DNA of 64,000 bases from Pelagibius litoralis (GTDB lineage: Bacteria; Pseudomonadota; Alphaproteobacteria; Kiloniellales; Kiloniellaceae). The stretch is from contig NZ_JAAQPH010000010.1 in NCBI RefSeq assembly GCF_011683915.1, positions 124,001-188,000 of the forward strand, given 5' to 3'. The notes under the pieces were generated by a model that was not told where the DNA came from, ran no database searches, and saw nothing but the letters and a program-made list of their open reading frames with translations. Shown in pieces: positions 53,692 through 62,999 of this stretch (its first letter is position 1; each line of letters opens with the position of its first letter). The position numbers and the translations under genes are program-made.

Positions 53692-53934
53692 ATGACCCAC
53701 ACCCCCCATGAACTGGCTGAAGAGTTTCCCGAGGCAAGCGGCACGATCCATCGACTAAAGATGGAGTCCGCACACTTTGCACGCCTGGCGGACCAGTACC
53801 ACACGGTCAATCGGGAGATTCATCGCATCGAGAGCGAAGTCGAGGCTGCTTCGGATCAGCGCAGCGAGACCCTGAAAAAGGAGCGGCTGGCGCTGAAGGA
53901 CGAAATCGCCCAGATGCTGCACGACGCTTCCTAG
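53692..53934 (+). CDS. YdcH/DUF465 family small protein
   Basis: 80 residues, almost all helical. HRLKMESAHFARLADQYHTVNREIHRIESEVEAASDQRSETLKKERLALKDEIAQML is the two-helix coiled coil of DUF465. Function unknown. It is divergent from pobA across 158 bases and converges with the peptide-binding protein at 53964 only 29 bases away. A second member is at 15536. Confidence 0.85.
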   Translation: MTHTPHELAEEFPEASGTIHRLKMESAHFARLADQYHTVNREIHRIESEVEAASDQRSETLKKERLALKDEIAQMLHDAS

Positions 53935-53963
53935 CCAGCGCCGGGGGGGGGCTAGAACATACC

Positions 53964-55562
53964 CTAGTTCACCTGTACCCAGCGCAGGATGAAGAAGTTG
54001 TCGGCGCGCTGGGTCATCTCGACGTTCTGCTTCATGCCCCAGACCAGGGGCTGGACGTAAAGCGGGACGTAGGCCACATCCTGCTGCAGCCGGCCATGGA
54101 CCTCGTCCAGCATCGCCTGGCGGGCGGCGGGGTCGATCTCACGCTGAATCCTAGGCAGCAGTTCATCGATCCTGGCATCGGAAAAGCCGCCGAAGTTCCA
54201 GCTGCCCAGCTTCTTCTCCGCATCGGGGGTGGCCAGCAGGAAGCGGACCGGGTGCTCGGCATCGAAAGTGCCGGGCGACCAGCCGAGCAGGTACATGTCG
54301 AACTGGTCGGCGCGCAGTTCCGGCCAGTACTGGCGCACCGGCATGGTGTTCAGCTTCGCTTTGACGCCGACCTTGGCCAGCATGCCGACAACGGCGGTGC
54401 AGATGCTGGCGTCATTGATGTAGCGGTCGTTGGGGCAGGAAAGGCCGAAGCTGAAGCCATCGGGATAGCCGGCCTCCGTCAGCAGCGCCTTGCTCGCTTC
54501 CCGGTCGAAGGGGTAGCGCGCCGCAAGGCCGGGGCTGTAGCCGTGCATCGCCGGGCTGACCAGCAGACTGGCCGCCTCGGCATTGCCCCGCATGACCTTC
54601 TTGATCAGGGTATCGACGTCGATCGCCTGATAGACCGCCTTGCGTACCCGTGGATCACGGAAGGGATTGGCGTCAGCCGTTTCGTCGGAGAACTTCAGCG
54701 CCGCCGCCTCGTGGGCGAAGCCCAGCATGATGACCCGCGCTTCGATCCCCTGCATGACCTTCACCCCGGCCGCGGCCTCCAGGCGGGGGACGTCCTGCAG
54801 CGGCACCGGATTGATGAAATCGACCTCGCCGGAGATCAGGGCGGCGACCGCTGTCGCCTGCTGGGTGACGGGGGTAAAGATCGCCCGGGTGACGTTGTGC
54901 TCGGCCTCGCCCCACCACCCTTCGAAGGGTTCCAGCACCGTGCGCACGCCGGGGGAGCGCTCGACCACCTTGAAGGCACCGGTGCCGTTGGCATTCAGGG
55001 TGGCGAAACCCTCGCTCTGCGTGGTCGTGCGGGCCGTGCCGTTCTTCTCCGACCAGTCCTTGTCCATGATCATGAAGTTGGCGATGGAATCGGGAAAGAT
55101 CGGATTGGGCGACCTGGTGAGAAAGTCGACCGTGAAATCATCGACTACCGCCACATCGCGCACCGGCGCGAAGAAGGAGCGGACATCGGCCTCCTCGGCA
55201 CTGGCGCGCTGATAGGAAAACAACACGTCCTCCGCCGTGAAGGCGGCACCGTCGTGGAAGGTGACGCCGCGGCGCAGATGGAAGCGCCAGCCGTCGTCGC
55301 CCAGGGCTTCCCAGCGCTCCGCCAAGGCCCCTTCGATCTTCATGGCGCGGTCGCGGCGCACCAGACCTTCATAGACATTGTTCAGGAAGCCCAGGACCGG
55401 GGTCGAGTTGACCGCATGCGGGTCCAGCGTCTGAGGGTCGGTGGTCGCGGCCCAGCGGAATTCTTTTGCCTGGACCGCCGGAGCATGAAACGTCAGGGCG
55501 CCCAGCAGGACGAAAAGCGTGAGGACGGATAGGGTCGTCCTCTTGAGATCATAGGCATTCAT
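53964..55562 (-). CDS. ABC importer, family 5 (peptide/opine-type) binding protein, orphan
   Basis: 532 residues, secreted. The signal peptide is 1-32 (cut after AVQA). The mature chain begins KEFRWAATTDPQTLDPHAVNSTPVLGFLNNVYEGLVRRD, then LRRGVTFHDGAAFTAEDVLFSYQRA, and RKAVYQAIDVDTLIKKVMRGNAEAA, all SBP_bac_5 motifs. AAAGGAGACTGGAACG precedes the ATG. No permease or ATPase lies beside it, so the importer must be elsewhere or the protein acts with another system. Ligands could be peptides, opines, nickel or small glycosides. Confidence 0.9.
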   Translation of the reverse strand: MNAYDLKRTTLSVLTLFVLLGALTFHAPAVQAKEFRWAATTDPQTLDPHAVNSTPVLGFLNNVYEGLVRRDRAMKIEGALAERWEALGDDGWRFHLRRGVTFHDGAAFTAEDVLFSYQRASAEEADVRSFFAPVRDVAVVDDFTVDFLTRSPNPIFPDSIANFMIMDKDWSEKNGTARTTTQSEGFATLNANGTGAFKVVERSPGVRTVLEPFEGWWGEAEHNVTRAIFTPVTQQATAVAALISGEVDFINPVPLQDVPRLEAAAGVKVMQGIEARVIMLGFAHEAAALKFSDETADANPFRDPRVRKAVYQAIDVDTLIKKVMRGNAEAASLLVSPAMHGYSPGLAARYPFDREASKALLTEAGYPDGFSFGLSCPNDRYINDASICTAVVGMLAKVGVKAKLNTMPVRQYWPELRADQFDMYLLGWSPGTFDAEHPVRFLLATPDAEKKLGSWNFGGFSDARIDELLPRIQREIDPAARQAMLDEVHGRLQQDVAYVPLYVQPLVWGMKQNVEMTQRADNFFILRWVQVN

Positions 55563-55664
55563 CGTTCCAGTCTCCTTTCCGCTGGGCTTCCTCGGGGCTT
55601 CCCCTGGGCGGTCTCTGTGAAAGTCTATGCCCGACCGTCCCTGGCATTCAACCGCCGGAGCAGA

Positions 55665-57269
55665 TCAGGATGAGGATTTCCCCTTACCCTCCAAGGCCCG
55701 CGAAACACGCCGCAGGATCACCCGGCGGGCCTTGTCGTCGGCGGCTTCTTCAAGCCTGTCCCGCAGATTGATCGAGAATTCCGCCAGGTCGTTGTGCCAG
55801 TCCAGACCGCGCAGAGACTCGCTCTGCAGGCGATGCGGCACCGGGCGGAACTGCACCTTGCCCTCGCCGGCCAGCAGATCCACTACATCGTCAAGCTGGG
55901 GAACGACGATCCGTTCGGCCGGCACCCCCATTTCCTCCAGCCCGTCGCGCAGGGCCGCCAGCCCCGCCTCCTCGCCATGGGTCAGAAATATCGCCGCCTT
56001 GACCGGCAGGCGGGCTTTCAGCCAAGCCAGCAGCTGGTCGCCATCGGCATGGCCCGAGTATACGTCGACCTGACGGATGGTCGCCTTCACACGCAGGTCT
56101 TCACCCTGGATCTTCACGGTGGAAGCGCCCCTCGACAACAAGGCTCCCAGCGTTCCCGGCGCCTGGTAGCCGACCAGCATAACGGTGGCGTCGTGACGCC
56201 AAAGATTGTTCTTCAGGTGATGGCGGATGCGCCCGGCATCGCACATGCCGCTGCCGGCAATGATGATTGCCCCGCCGGCAAAGCGGGCGATCATCTTGCT
56301 TTCTTCGACCGACTCGGTGAAGCGGATGTTCGGGCGCCGGAAGAGATCCGGCACGTTGGTTGTATCTTCCAGATCGGCGGCGTTCTTCGCAAAGACCCGG
56401 GTGGCCTTGATCGCCAGCGGCGAGTCGAGAAACACCGGCACCTTGGGCAGCAAACCGCGGTCGAAGAGCACCGAAAGGTCGAGCAGAAGCTCCTGGGTGC
56501 GTTCAACCGCAAAGGCGGGAATCAGAAGATTACCGCCGCGCTGCAGCGCCGCTTTTACCTCCTGCGCCAGGATCCGGCGGCGCTCTTCAGCGGTGGCGTC
56601 AGTTCGCCGGCGCCCGCCATAGGTCGACTCGCAGCAAACGTAGTCGAAGTTTTCCGGCGCCTCCGGGTCGGGATGAAACAGCTTGTGCTCCGGCCCGATA
56701 TCCCCCGAAAACAGCAGGCGGCAGACCCGCGGGTTGTTCTGCCCGGTGGCGATTTCGATCTCAATCGACGCGGCACCGAGAATGTGGCCGGCGTTCCAGA
56801 ACCGCGCCCGCACCCCCTCGCCGACTTCCCGCCAGGTTTCGTAGCCGATGATGGAAAAGGCCTCCAACGCCGCCTCCACATCGCGGCCGTTGTACATCGG
56901 CTCGACGGTCAGGCGGCCGCGCTGGGCATTGCGCCGGTTCAGTCTTTCGACCTCGCTCTCCTGGATATAGGCACTGTCGGGCAGCATGTAGCTGAGAAGA
57001 TCGAAAGAGCCTTCGGTGGCGAAGATCGGGCCCTTGAAGCCCTGCTTCACCAGCTTGGGGATCAGGCCCGCGTGGTCGATATGGGCATGAGTCAGCAGGA
57101 CGAAGTCGATCTTGGCGGGGTCAAACGGAAAGGCTCCGTAGTTCAGCGCCTTCAACGTCTTGGAGCCCTGGAACATACCGCAATCGACCAGAAACTGGCA
57201 GCGCTCCGTCCTCATCCAATAGCAGGAGCCGGTGACCGTTCCGGCAGCGCCGCAGAAACTTAGCAACAT
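55665..57269 (-). CDS. MBL-fold beta-CASP ribonuclease (CPSF73/YSH1 type)
   Basis: 534 residues. LLTHAHIDHAGLIPKL (metal motif at 61-66), FWNAGHILGAASIEIE and the LLFSGDIG strand make the metallo-beta-lactamase site. LIPAFAVERTQELL, VFLDSPLAIKAT and AGSGMCDAGRIRHHLKNNL form the beta-CASP domain. VYSGHADGDQLLAWL and FLTHGEEAGLAALRDGL form the RMMBL end. This is a predicted RNA-processing nuclease in the cytoplasm. A charged extension of about 60 residues ends the protein. Start at ATG 57269; weak ribosome site. Confidence 0.9.
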   Translation of the reverse strand: MLLSFCGAAGTVTGSCYWMRTERCQFLVDCGMFQGSKTLKALNYGAFPFDPAKIDFVLLTHAHIDHAGLIPKLVKQGFKGPIFATEGSFDLLSYMLPDSAYIQESEVERLNRRNAQRGRLTVEPMYNGRDVEAALEAFSIIGYETWREVGEGVRARFWNAGHILGAASIEIEIATGQNNPRVCRLLFSGDIGPEHKLFHPDPEAPENFDYVCCESTYGGRRRTDATAEERRRILAQEVKAALQRGGNLLIPAFAVERTQELLLDLSVLFDRGLLPKVPVFLDSPLAIKATRVFAKNAADLEDTTNVPDLFRRPNIRFTESVEESKMIARFAGGAIIIAGSGMCDAGRIRHHLKNNLWRHDATVMLVGYQAPGTLGALLSRGASTVKIQGEDLRVKATIRQVDVYSGHADGDQLLAWLKARLPVKAAIFLTHGEEAGLAALRDGLEEMGVPAERIVVPQLDDVVDLLAGEGKVQFRPVPHRLQSESLRGLDWHNDLAEFSINLRDRLEEAADDKARRVILRRVSRALEGKGKSSS

Positions 57270-57301
57270 GAGCTATGCCTGAAATCCGTGTTGGTGCTGA
57301 A

Positions 57302-57367
57302 AGCCCGACACCCGGGCTCATTAACTTAAGATGCGCCACTATGAATAGTGACCCGCGGCAGCGGGTC
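57302..57367. terminator. Two hairpins between the ADH gene and the ribonuclease gene
   Basis: AGCCCG (57302-57307) pairs with CGGGCT (57313-57318), and GACCCGC (57350-57356) pairs with GCGGGTC (57361-57367) around a 4-base loop. The second lies 18 bases past the stop of the zinc dehydrogenase gene (57385) and probably ends its transcript. Confidence 0.5.
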
Positions 57368-57384
57368 TGTCACGGCTTCAGCCT

Positions 57385-58431
57385 CTAAAAACGGTCGATC
57401 ACCGTAAAGCCCAGGGTATCGAAACTGCCCATGGTCGCCAGAACCGCCCCCGCTTCCTCCAGGGGAACCGTCTTTGTCACCAGGCGTGCCGGATCAAGCC
57501 GCCCTGCGGCGACCAGGCGCAGCATCGCGGGAAAATTCTGCGCCGGCATGCCCTTGCTGCCGAAGATCTCCAGTTCCTTGCCGATCACATCGTCGATCGG
57601 CACCTCCAACCGTCCGCCGGTCTGCCCGTTGGTCATACCGATCTGCAGATGGCGGCCCCGCTTGGTCAGGCTGTTCACGGCATTGGTGCAGGTCTGCTGG
57701 ATACCCAGGGCATCGACCGAAACCTGGGCCCCGCCGGCGGTCAGATCGCGCACCGCCGCTGCCGGGTCATCCACGTCGGCGGCATTGATGGTGGCCGTTG
57801 CCCCCAGTTCTCCGGCCAGGGCCAGCTTGTCGCTGCCGATATCGACGGCAATCGCCTGGGCGCCGAGACAAGAGGCGATCTCGATCACCGAAAGACCGAC
57901 CCCGCCGCAACCATAGACAACGATCCATTCCCCGGCGCCGAGCCGCACGCGTTCGGTCAATCCATGGAAAGCGGTCATGAACCGGCAACCCATGCCGGCG
58001 CCGGCAAGAAAGCTCACAGCCTCCGGCAGGACCACAAGGTTGCGGTCGGCCTGATCCACCGCAACGTACTGTGCGAAACCACCCCAGGAGCGGAAGCCCG
58101 GCATCACCGGGTCGTCGCAGATATGCGGCAGACCGTCGCCACACCAGGAGCAAACGCCATCGCCGCCGCTGAACGGCACGATCACGCGCTGGCCCACCGC
58201 GAAGCGTTTCACATCGGGACCGACGGCTTCGACGATGCCGCACATCTCATGACCCAGCACATGGGGCAGTTCCAGGAAGCCCGGCCAGTGCGCGGCCCAG
58301 GCATGCCAGTCGCTGCGGCAGATGCCGTTGGCCTCCACACGGATCACCGCACCGGCCTTGCCCGGCTCCGGGTCCGGCACCTCGCACAGGGCGAGCGGCG
58401 CGTTGTAAGCTTCCAGGACCGCTGCTTTCAT
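57385..58431 (-). CDS. Zinc-type alcohol dehydrogenase (MDR), structural-zinc site altered
   Basis: 348 residues. Catalytic zinc ligands: Cys38 in GICRSD, His61-Glu62 in LGHEM. The structural-zinc lobe has Cys94, Cys97 and Cys105, but Asp91 stands where the first Cys is usual. VVYGCGGVGLSV is the NAD loop. It is downstream of the enolase-superfamily gene (37 bases) in the same direction. An oxidation of a secondary alcohol in a sugar-acid pathway is likely; substrate unknown. Ribosome site weak (AGCAGAG). Confidence 0.87.
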   Translation of the reverse strand: MKAAVLEAYNAPLALCEVPDPEPGKAGAVIRVEANGICRSDWHAWAAHWPGFLELPHVLGHEMCGIVEAVGPDVKRFAVGQRVIVPFSGGDGVCSWCGDGLPHICDDPVMPGFRSWGGFAQYVAVDQADRNLVVLPEAVSFLAGAGMGCRFMTAFHGLTERVRLGAGEWIVVYGCGGVGLSVIEIASCLGAQAIAVDIGSDKLALAGELGATATINAADVDDPAAAVRDLTAGGAQVSVDALGIQQTCTNAVNSLTKRGRHLQIGMTNGQTGGRLEVPIDDVIGKELEIFGSKGMPAQNFPAMLRLVAAGRLDPARLVTKTVPLEEAGAVLATMGSFDTLGFTVIDRF

Positions 58432-58468
58432 ACTCTGCTTACTCCCAGGGATTCATGTTTGAGCCCGA

Positions 58469-59653
58469 TCACTCCGGGTGATCGCTCATTTCAAGATGGA
58501 GCGCCTCGCCCTCATAAGGGTGGGCGCGGGCCACCGCCTCGTCCAGCTCCACGCCAAGGCCGGGCTCCTCCGGCGGAATGACATAGCCTGCCTCCCAGCG
58601 GATCGGGCGTTTCAGTATTTCGCTGTGGAAACCGCCCCAGGTCTGGATCGATTCCAGGATCAGGAAATTCGGGCTGCAGGTACTGATCTGAATGTTGGCT
58701 GCGCCGACCACCGGCCCGCAGTAGAGATGCGGCGCGATCTGGGCATAGAAGGTCTCGGCCATGCCGGCGATCTTCTTGGCTTCCAGGATGCCGCCGACCC
58801 GGCCGAGGTTCATCTGCAGGATCGCTGCCGCCTCTGCCCGCAGCAAAGCGGAAAACTCGTACTTCGTGGTGAGCCGCTCGCCGCTCGCCACGGGGATCGT
58901 TGTGGCCCGCGCGACCTGGCCCATGGCGGCCGGGACTTCCGGCGGAGTCGGTTCCTCGAACCACAACGGATCATAGGGCTCCAGGCGCCTGGCAAGGCGG
59001 ATCGCCCCGGCCGGCGTCATCTGTCCATGAGTGCCGAACAGCAGGTCGCAGGAGGACCCCACCGCCTCGCGCAAGCGTTTCACGAAAACCTCGCAGCGCT
59101 CCAACGCCTCCAGCGAGAGCTGGCGCGGATCGAAAGCGCTGTAGGGCCCGGCGGGGTCGAACTTCACAGCGGTAAAGCCCTGGGCGAGATACTCGCCCGC
59201 CCGCTCGGCGGCCAGATCCGGATCGCTGTAGACCCGCTCTTCCTCATCCGGCTTGGGGTAGAGGTAGGTATAGCTGCGCAGGCGCTCATGCACCTTGCCA
59301 CCCAGAAGGTCATAGACCGGCCGGTCCAGTTCCTTGCCGACGATATCCCAGCAGGCCATCTCGATCCCGCTCAGCACACCCATCAACGAGGGGTCCGGGC
59401 GCTGGCTGTAGCCGCTGCTGTAGATCCGCCGCCACAGGCTTTCAATCTGAAAGGGATCAGCCCCCACCACCATCCGCTCGCAGACGTCGGCGATCATCTT
59501 CTCGACGGCCCGGGGATGAAACGGAAGGGAATAGACCTCACCGATGCCGGTCACGCCGCCATCGCTGGTCAGCTTTACGAAGACCCAGTAACGCCCGCCA
59601 AAATGCGGCGGCGGCGTCCCGACGACGAATACCTCAAAGGCACTGATCTTCAT
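58469..59653 (-). CDS. Mandelate racemase/enolase-superfamily sugar-acid dehydratase
   Basis: 394 residues. The N-terminal capping domain begins MKISAFEVFVV; the C-terminal barrel has the KxD strand VKFDPAG, the metal acid in CDLLFGTHGQM, WFEEPTPPE and SGERLTTKYEF, the general order of sugar-acid dehydratases. FGTHGQ with a His after the first metal strand is seen in several acid-sugar dehydratases. It abstracts an alpha proton of a sugar acid and removes water to give a 2-keto-3-deoxy acid. ATG at 59653, with GGGGG upstream. Next to ADH and an HIBDH-type enzyme. Confidence 0.88.
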   Translation of the reverse strand: MKISAFEVFVVGTPPPHFGGRYWVFVKLTSDGGVTGIGEVYSLPFHPRAVEKMIADVCERMVVGADPFQIESLWRRIYSSGYSQRPDPSLMGVLSGIEMACWDIVGKELDRPVYDLLGGKVHERLRSYTYLYPKPDEEERVYSDPDLAAERAGEYLAQGFTAVKFDPAGPYSAFDPRQLSLEALERCEVFVKRLREAVGSSCDLLFGTHGQMTPAGAIRLARRLEPYDPLWFEEPTPPEVPAAMGQVARATTIPVASGERLTTKYEFSALLRAEAAAILQMNLGRVGGILEAKKIAGMAETFYAQIAPHLYCGPVVGAANIQISTCSPNFLILESIQTWGGFHSEILKRPIRWEAGYVIPPEEPGLGVELDEAVARAHPYEGEALHLEMSDHPE

Positions 59654-59848
59654 GCATGGACCCCCGGGCAACCGGGCCCGCCGACAACCGGTGGCGGACT
59701 CTCTGAGAACAGCACAGGATTACGCGACGTCACCAAGCCGCCCGTCAAGCCAAGAAACCCATCGACCCGGCCATACGAAGATTCTGGACAGGCTGCGGCG
59801 TCCGGGTTCTTCTGCAATTTCCGTAAAACCTTGAGCGGCGAGATCGAC

Positions 59849-60787
59849 ATGCGAATTGCCTTTATCGGCCTGGGCAACGTGGGCTTCCCCTTGGCCAGGA
59901 ATCTTCTGAGAGCCGGCCACCAATTGACCGTCTTCGATCTCGACCCCGGGCGGGCCGCTCCCCTGGTGGAGGCCGGTGCCAGACTGGCCGGGTCCGGCCG
60001 GGACGCGGTTGAGGACGCCGAGGTCGCCGTCACCTCTCTGCCCAACCCCGCCGCTGTCTCGGCGGTTGTGCCGGGCGAGAACGGCCTGCTCTCGGCGCTG
60101 GCGTCCGGCAGCCTGTGGATCGAGATGAGCACAACCGACGAGGCGGACATGCGCCGCTTTGCCGAGGACGCCGCGGCGCGCGGCATCGATGTTCTGGAGG
60201 CACCGATCACCGGCGGCGCCAACCGCGCCTGGACCGGCGAGATCTCGATCCTGGTCGGCGGCGACGAGGCGGTCTTCGAGCGCTACCGCGATCTGCTGGG
60301 TGTCATGGGTGGCGCCATCGAACACATGGGGCCGATCGGTTCAGCCTCCGTCGTCAAGGTGATCACCAACATGCTGGCCTTCGTCCATCTCTGGGCCAGC
60401 GGCGAGGCCATGATGCTGGCCAAGCGCTCCGGCGTCGATCTGGCCAAGGCCTTTCACGGTATCCGCATCTCCTCCGGCAATTCCTTTGCGCACGAGACCG
60501 AGGGGCAGCTTGTCCTGAACGGCTCCTACAACTGCGCCTTTACCATGGCCCTGGCGCTGAAGGACATGCGCCTGGCGATGAAGCTGGGCCAGGAAAGCGA
60601 AACGCCCCTGGCGCTGGCGGAACTGGTCAACGGCTACTTCGAACAGGCGCAGCAGGCTTACGGAGCCGACGCCTGGTCCACCCAGGCGGTGAAGGTTCTG
60701 GAAGACCGGCTGGGCGATGCCCTGCGGGCGCCGGGCTTTCCGCCGCTGCTGGACGGCATGGGCGACGCCAGGGCAGAAAGCAGCTAG
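59849..60787 (+). CDS. 3-hydroxyisobutyrate dehydrogenase family (beta-hydroxyacid dehydrogenase)
   Basis: 312 residues. FIGLGNVGFPLARNL (5-19) binds NAD(P). EAPITGGANRAWTGEISILVGG is the substrate loop, and Lys in VVKVITNMLAFV (about 170) is the catalytic lysine of the family. Members include 3-hydroxyisobutyrate dehydrogenase, tartronate semialdehyde reductase and the SLA reductase YihU. The frame is open upstream across the dehydratase, but MRIAFIGLG at 59849 is the real start. Divergent from the dehydratase and convergent with the sulfatase (6 bases), so it is not in one transcript with either. Confidence 0.88.
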   Translation: MRIAFIGLGNVGFPLARNLLRAGHQLTVFDLDPGRAAPLVEAGARLAGSGRDAVEDAEVAVTSLPNPAAVSAVVPGENGLLSALASGSLWIEMSTTDEADMRRFAEDAAARGIDVLEAPITGGANRAWTGEISILVGGDEAVFERYRDLLGVMGGAIEHMGPIGSASVVKVITNMLAFVHLWASGEAMMLAKRSGVDLAKAFHGIRISSGNSFAHETEGQLVLNGSYNCAFTMALALKDMRLAMKLGQESETPLALAELVNGYFEQAQQAYGADAWSTQAVKVLEDRLGDALRAPGFPPLLDGMGDARAESS

Positions 60788-60793
60788 CCTTTT

Positions 60794-62332
60794 TTACCGG
60801 CGTGCCTCCAGCGGCCCGTCAGGAGTCAACGCGATGCCCGTCAGGCGGCGGTCGAGATAGCGGCTGCGCCAGGCCAGAAGCTTCTCGGCCATGGCGAGCC
60901 GCGGAGCCAGATAGTCCGCATCATCGGCAAGGTTGCGCAGCTCATCGGGGTCTTCCTGCAGATCGAACAGCAGCGGCGGCAGGCCGGTGAAGTGAACGTA
61001 CTTGTAGCGCTCGTCCCGGATGACGGCGAGCGAACAGTCGTCGAGCTCGAGGCCCAGAGCCCCCTGCGCGCCGCCGCCGGTCACTTCACGGAAATCGAAC
61101 TCCCAATGTGCCTCGCGGCGCCAGTCGACAGGCCGCTCGCCGTGCACAAAGGGGCTGAGCGAGCGCCCATCGGCGGGCCCGTCGCGGCTTGCACCCGACA
61201 GCTCCACCAGGGTCGGCATGACATCGACAGCCTCGGTGAAGTCAGAAACCCGACCACCAAAACCCTCGGGATGACGCGGGTCCCGCACGATCAGCGGGAT
61301 GTGATAGGCCTGATCGAAGTAGCCGAACTTACCCAGGGTCCAATGGTCGCCCATCATCTCCCCGTGATCGCTGGTCAGTACGATGATCGTATCGTCCCAG
61401 GCGCCCCTGGCCTGCAGCGCCGCCGTCAGCCTCCCGATCTGACGATCCACTTCGGAGATCATGCCCCAGTAGGTGGCGCGAACGTTCCGAAAGGCTTCCT
61501 CCGGCCAGTCGGTCAACAGGCTCTCGCCATCCTCGACGAAGCAGAAACCGGCTGCCTTGGCCTGGTCCAGCCAATAGGCAAGATAGGGGTGCTGGGCGGC
61601 CTCGGTGGCCGGGTCGACGGCCCGGCGAAAGGCCGGGCCGCTGGCGGGATCGTAGAGCGTGTTGAAGGGCTCTGGCACGACGAAGGGCGGATGCGGCCGC
61701 AGAAAGGAGACATGGGCGCACCACGGCCCATCCTTGGGTTGCTCCGACAGCCAGTCGACAAAGGCGTCGGTCAGAAATGCGGTTTCGGTCTCGTCCTGGC
61801 TGAAGCGCGGCGGCGCCGTGGTCGGAAATCGGGGTCGGCCTTCGGGTGGCAGGAAAAGCGCCCAAGGGTCTTCGGGCAGGTCATGGCCGCGCGCTGTCAT
61901 CCAGTCGAACCAGGGTTTATTGTCCTCCGTCAGTTTTGCTTCGGCGGTGAAGCCGGGCAGCACCCCCTCGTAACTGTTGAGACGCGGATCATCGGGCGTC
62001 GTGGTCCGAGGATCGATGGACTGGTCGGTATAGCCGAAGAGCCGCGGCTCATAACCGCGGCGCTGCAGTGCCAGGGCAATGTTGTCATGGCGGGCGTCCA
62101 GCGGCGTCCCGTTGCGCAGGACACGATGGTTCATCTGGTAGAGCCCCGTGTAGAGCGAAGCGCGCCCGGGCGAACAGGGTGCCGCCTGGGCATAATGCCG
62201 GGCGAAGGTAACGCCCCGGGCCGAGAGATCGTCGATGGCCGGTGTCCGCAAGACCGGATGACCCGCAGGACCGAGACAATCCCCGCGCCACTGATCGGCT
62301 GTGATCAGCAAGATGTTTGGTGCTTCTGCCAA
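60794..62332 (-). CDS. Sulfatase / phosphonate monoester hydrolase family
   Basis: 512 residues. The CxPxR core CSPGR at 53-57 has Cys53, to be changed to formylglycine. NILLITADQWRGD and LTSDHGEMMGDHW hold metal ligands. The FADQ/ADQWRGD start is shared by phosphonate-monoester hydrolases. It has no signal peptide, so it acts in the cytoplasm on an imported sulfate ester or phosphodiester. The TTG start at 62332 has AGGAG 7 bases before it. Ends 6 bases from the convergent HIBDH-type gene. A sulfate-ester sugar as substrate is inference. Confidence 0.85.
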   Translation of the reverse strand: MAEAPNILLITADQWRGDCLGPAGHPVLRTPAIDDLSARGVTFARHYAQAAPCSPGRASLYTGLYQMNHRVLRNGTPLDARHDNIALALQRRGYEPRLFGYTDQSIDPRTTTPDDPRLNSYEGVLPGFTAEAKLTEDNKPWFDWMTARGHDLPEDPWALFLPPEGRPRFPTTAPPRFSQDETETAFLTDAFVDWLSEQPKDGPWCAHVSFLRPHPPFVVPEPFNTLYDPASGPAFRRAVDPATEAAQHPYLAYWLDQAKAAGFCFVEDGESLLTDWPEEAFRNVRATYWGMISEVDRQIGRLTAALQARGAWDDTIIVLTSDHGEMMGDHWTLGKFGYFDQAYHIPLIVRDPRHPEGFGGRVSDFTEAVDVMPTLVELSGASRDGPADGRSLSPFVHGERPVDWRREAHWEFDFREVTGGGAQGALGLELDDCSLAVIRDERYKYVHFTGLPPLLFDLQEDPDELRNLADDADYLAPRLAMAEKLLAWRSRYLDRRLTGIALTPDGPLEARR

Positions 62333-62582
62333 GCCCGTCTCCTATGAACGTCCCCTGCCTTTCAGCATGCTTTGCAGGGCAAGACAACTCTCCGCCCGAT
62401 CCTCTTTTGGTGACAGACAAATTCGATCCACACGGCACGTCGAAATACGAAGATCGCATAGAATGTATGTCAAATCGTTTAAACAAAACAAACAAGCTAC
62501 TTTTGTCATTCAACGGAAACTAAAAAGTTCTTTAGCTTAATCGCTGGCGCGTAAGAACTGGAAACCAGCGAATAGTCAAAAC

Positions 62583-62864
62583 ATGCCAAGCCGACAACCC
62601 AAGCACAGTGCACCGCTTCGACTTGGCCACAGCGGCGCCTTCCCTGCAGTCGTGCTGCTGGTGCTGATCAGCACGCTGGCGGTGGTCTTTCCACCCGGCA
62701 TCGATAAGGAAGAGGCCATGGCCGCGGTTCGTGAAAACTCGGAAACCGCGAGCCAGTCGGTGCAGAAGGTCGCGAGCGCATCAGGCATCGTGTCGCAGAA
62801 CACCCAGGAGCTTGATGACAATCTCTGCAAGCTGCTGGACGGCCTGCGCAGCAACCGCGCCTGA
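62583..62864 (+). CDS. Small membrane-anchored protein with heptad tail
   Basis: 93 residues. A basic start, one strong membrane helix at about 19-36 (AFPAVVLLVLISTLAVVF), then a polar helical tail (AAVRENSETASQSVQKVASASGIVSQNTQELDDNL) that looks like a coiled coil of chemoreceptor type. I know no family. The ribosome site is poor and it could be a chance frame, though codon use is normal for this genome. It lies in a gap between the sulfatase promoter and the HD gene. Confidence 0.45.
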   Translation: MPSRQPKHSAPLRLGHSGAFPAVVLLVLISTLAVVFPPGIDKEEAMAAVRENSETASQSVQKVASASGIVSQNTQELDDNLCKLLDGLRSNRA

Positions 62865-62999
62865 CCGGCGCCGGCCCTGGGGCGAGTCCATGGCCCAGGG
62901 CTTGTCCGGCGCTATCGCGTCTGACGGCTTGCGCCCGACGCTTCTGCCGCTTATCCCTTGCCGTTGAGTTAAGGCGGCAGCGGATGGATCGGGATTGGC

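Noticed and set aside
53935-53963. Run of nine G as a slippage or regulatory site
   Set aside because: It lies between two convergent stops, in no gene, and has no paired structure.
58478-60787. A 769-codon plus-strand frame spanning the dehydratase region and the HIBDH-type gene, suggesting a fusion protein
   Set aside because: Its first two thirds read antisense through the enolase-superfamily gene and have no domain; only the part from 59849 is real.
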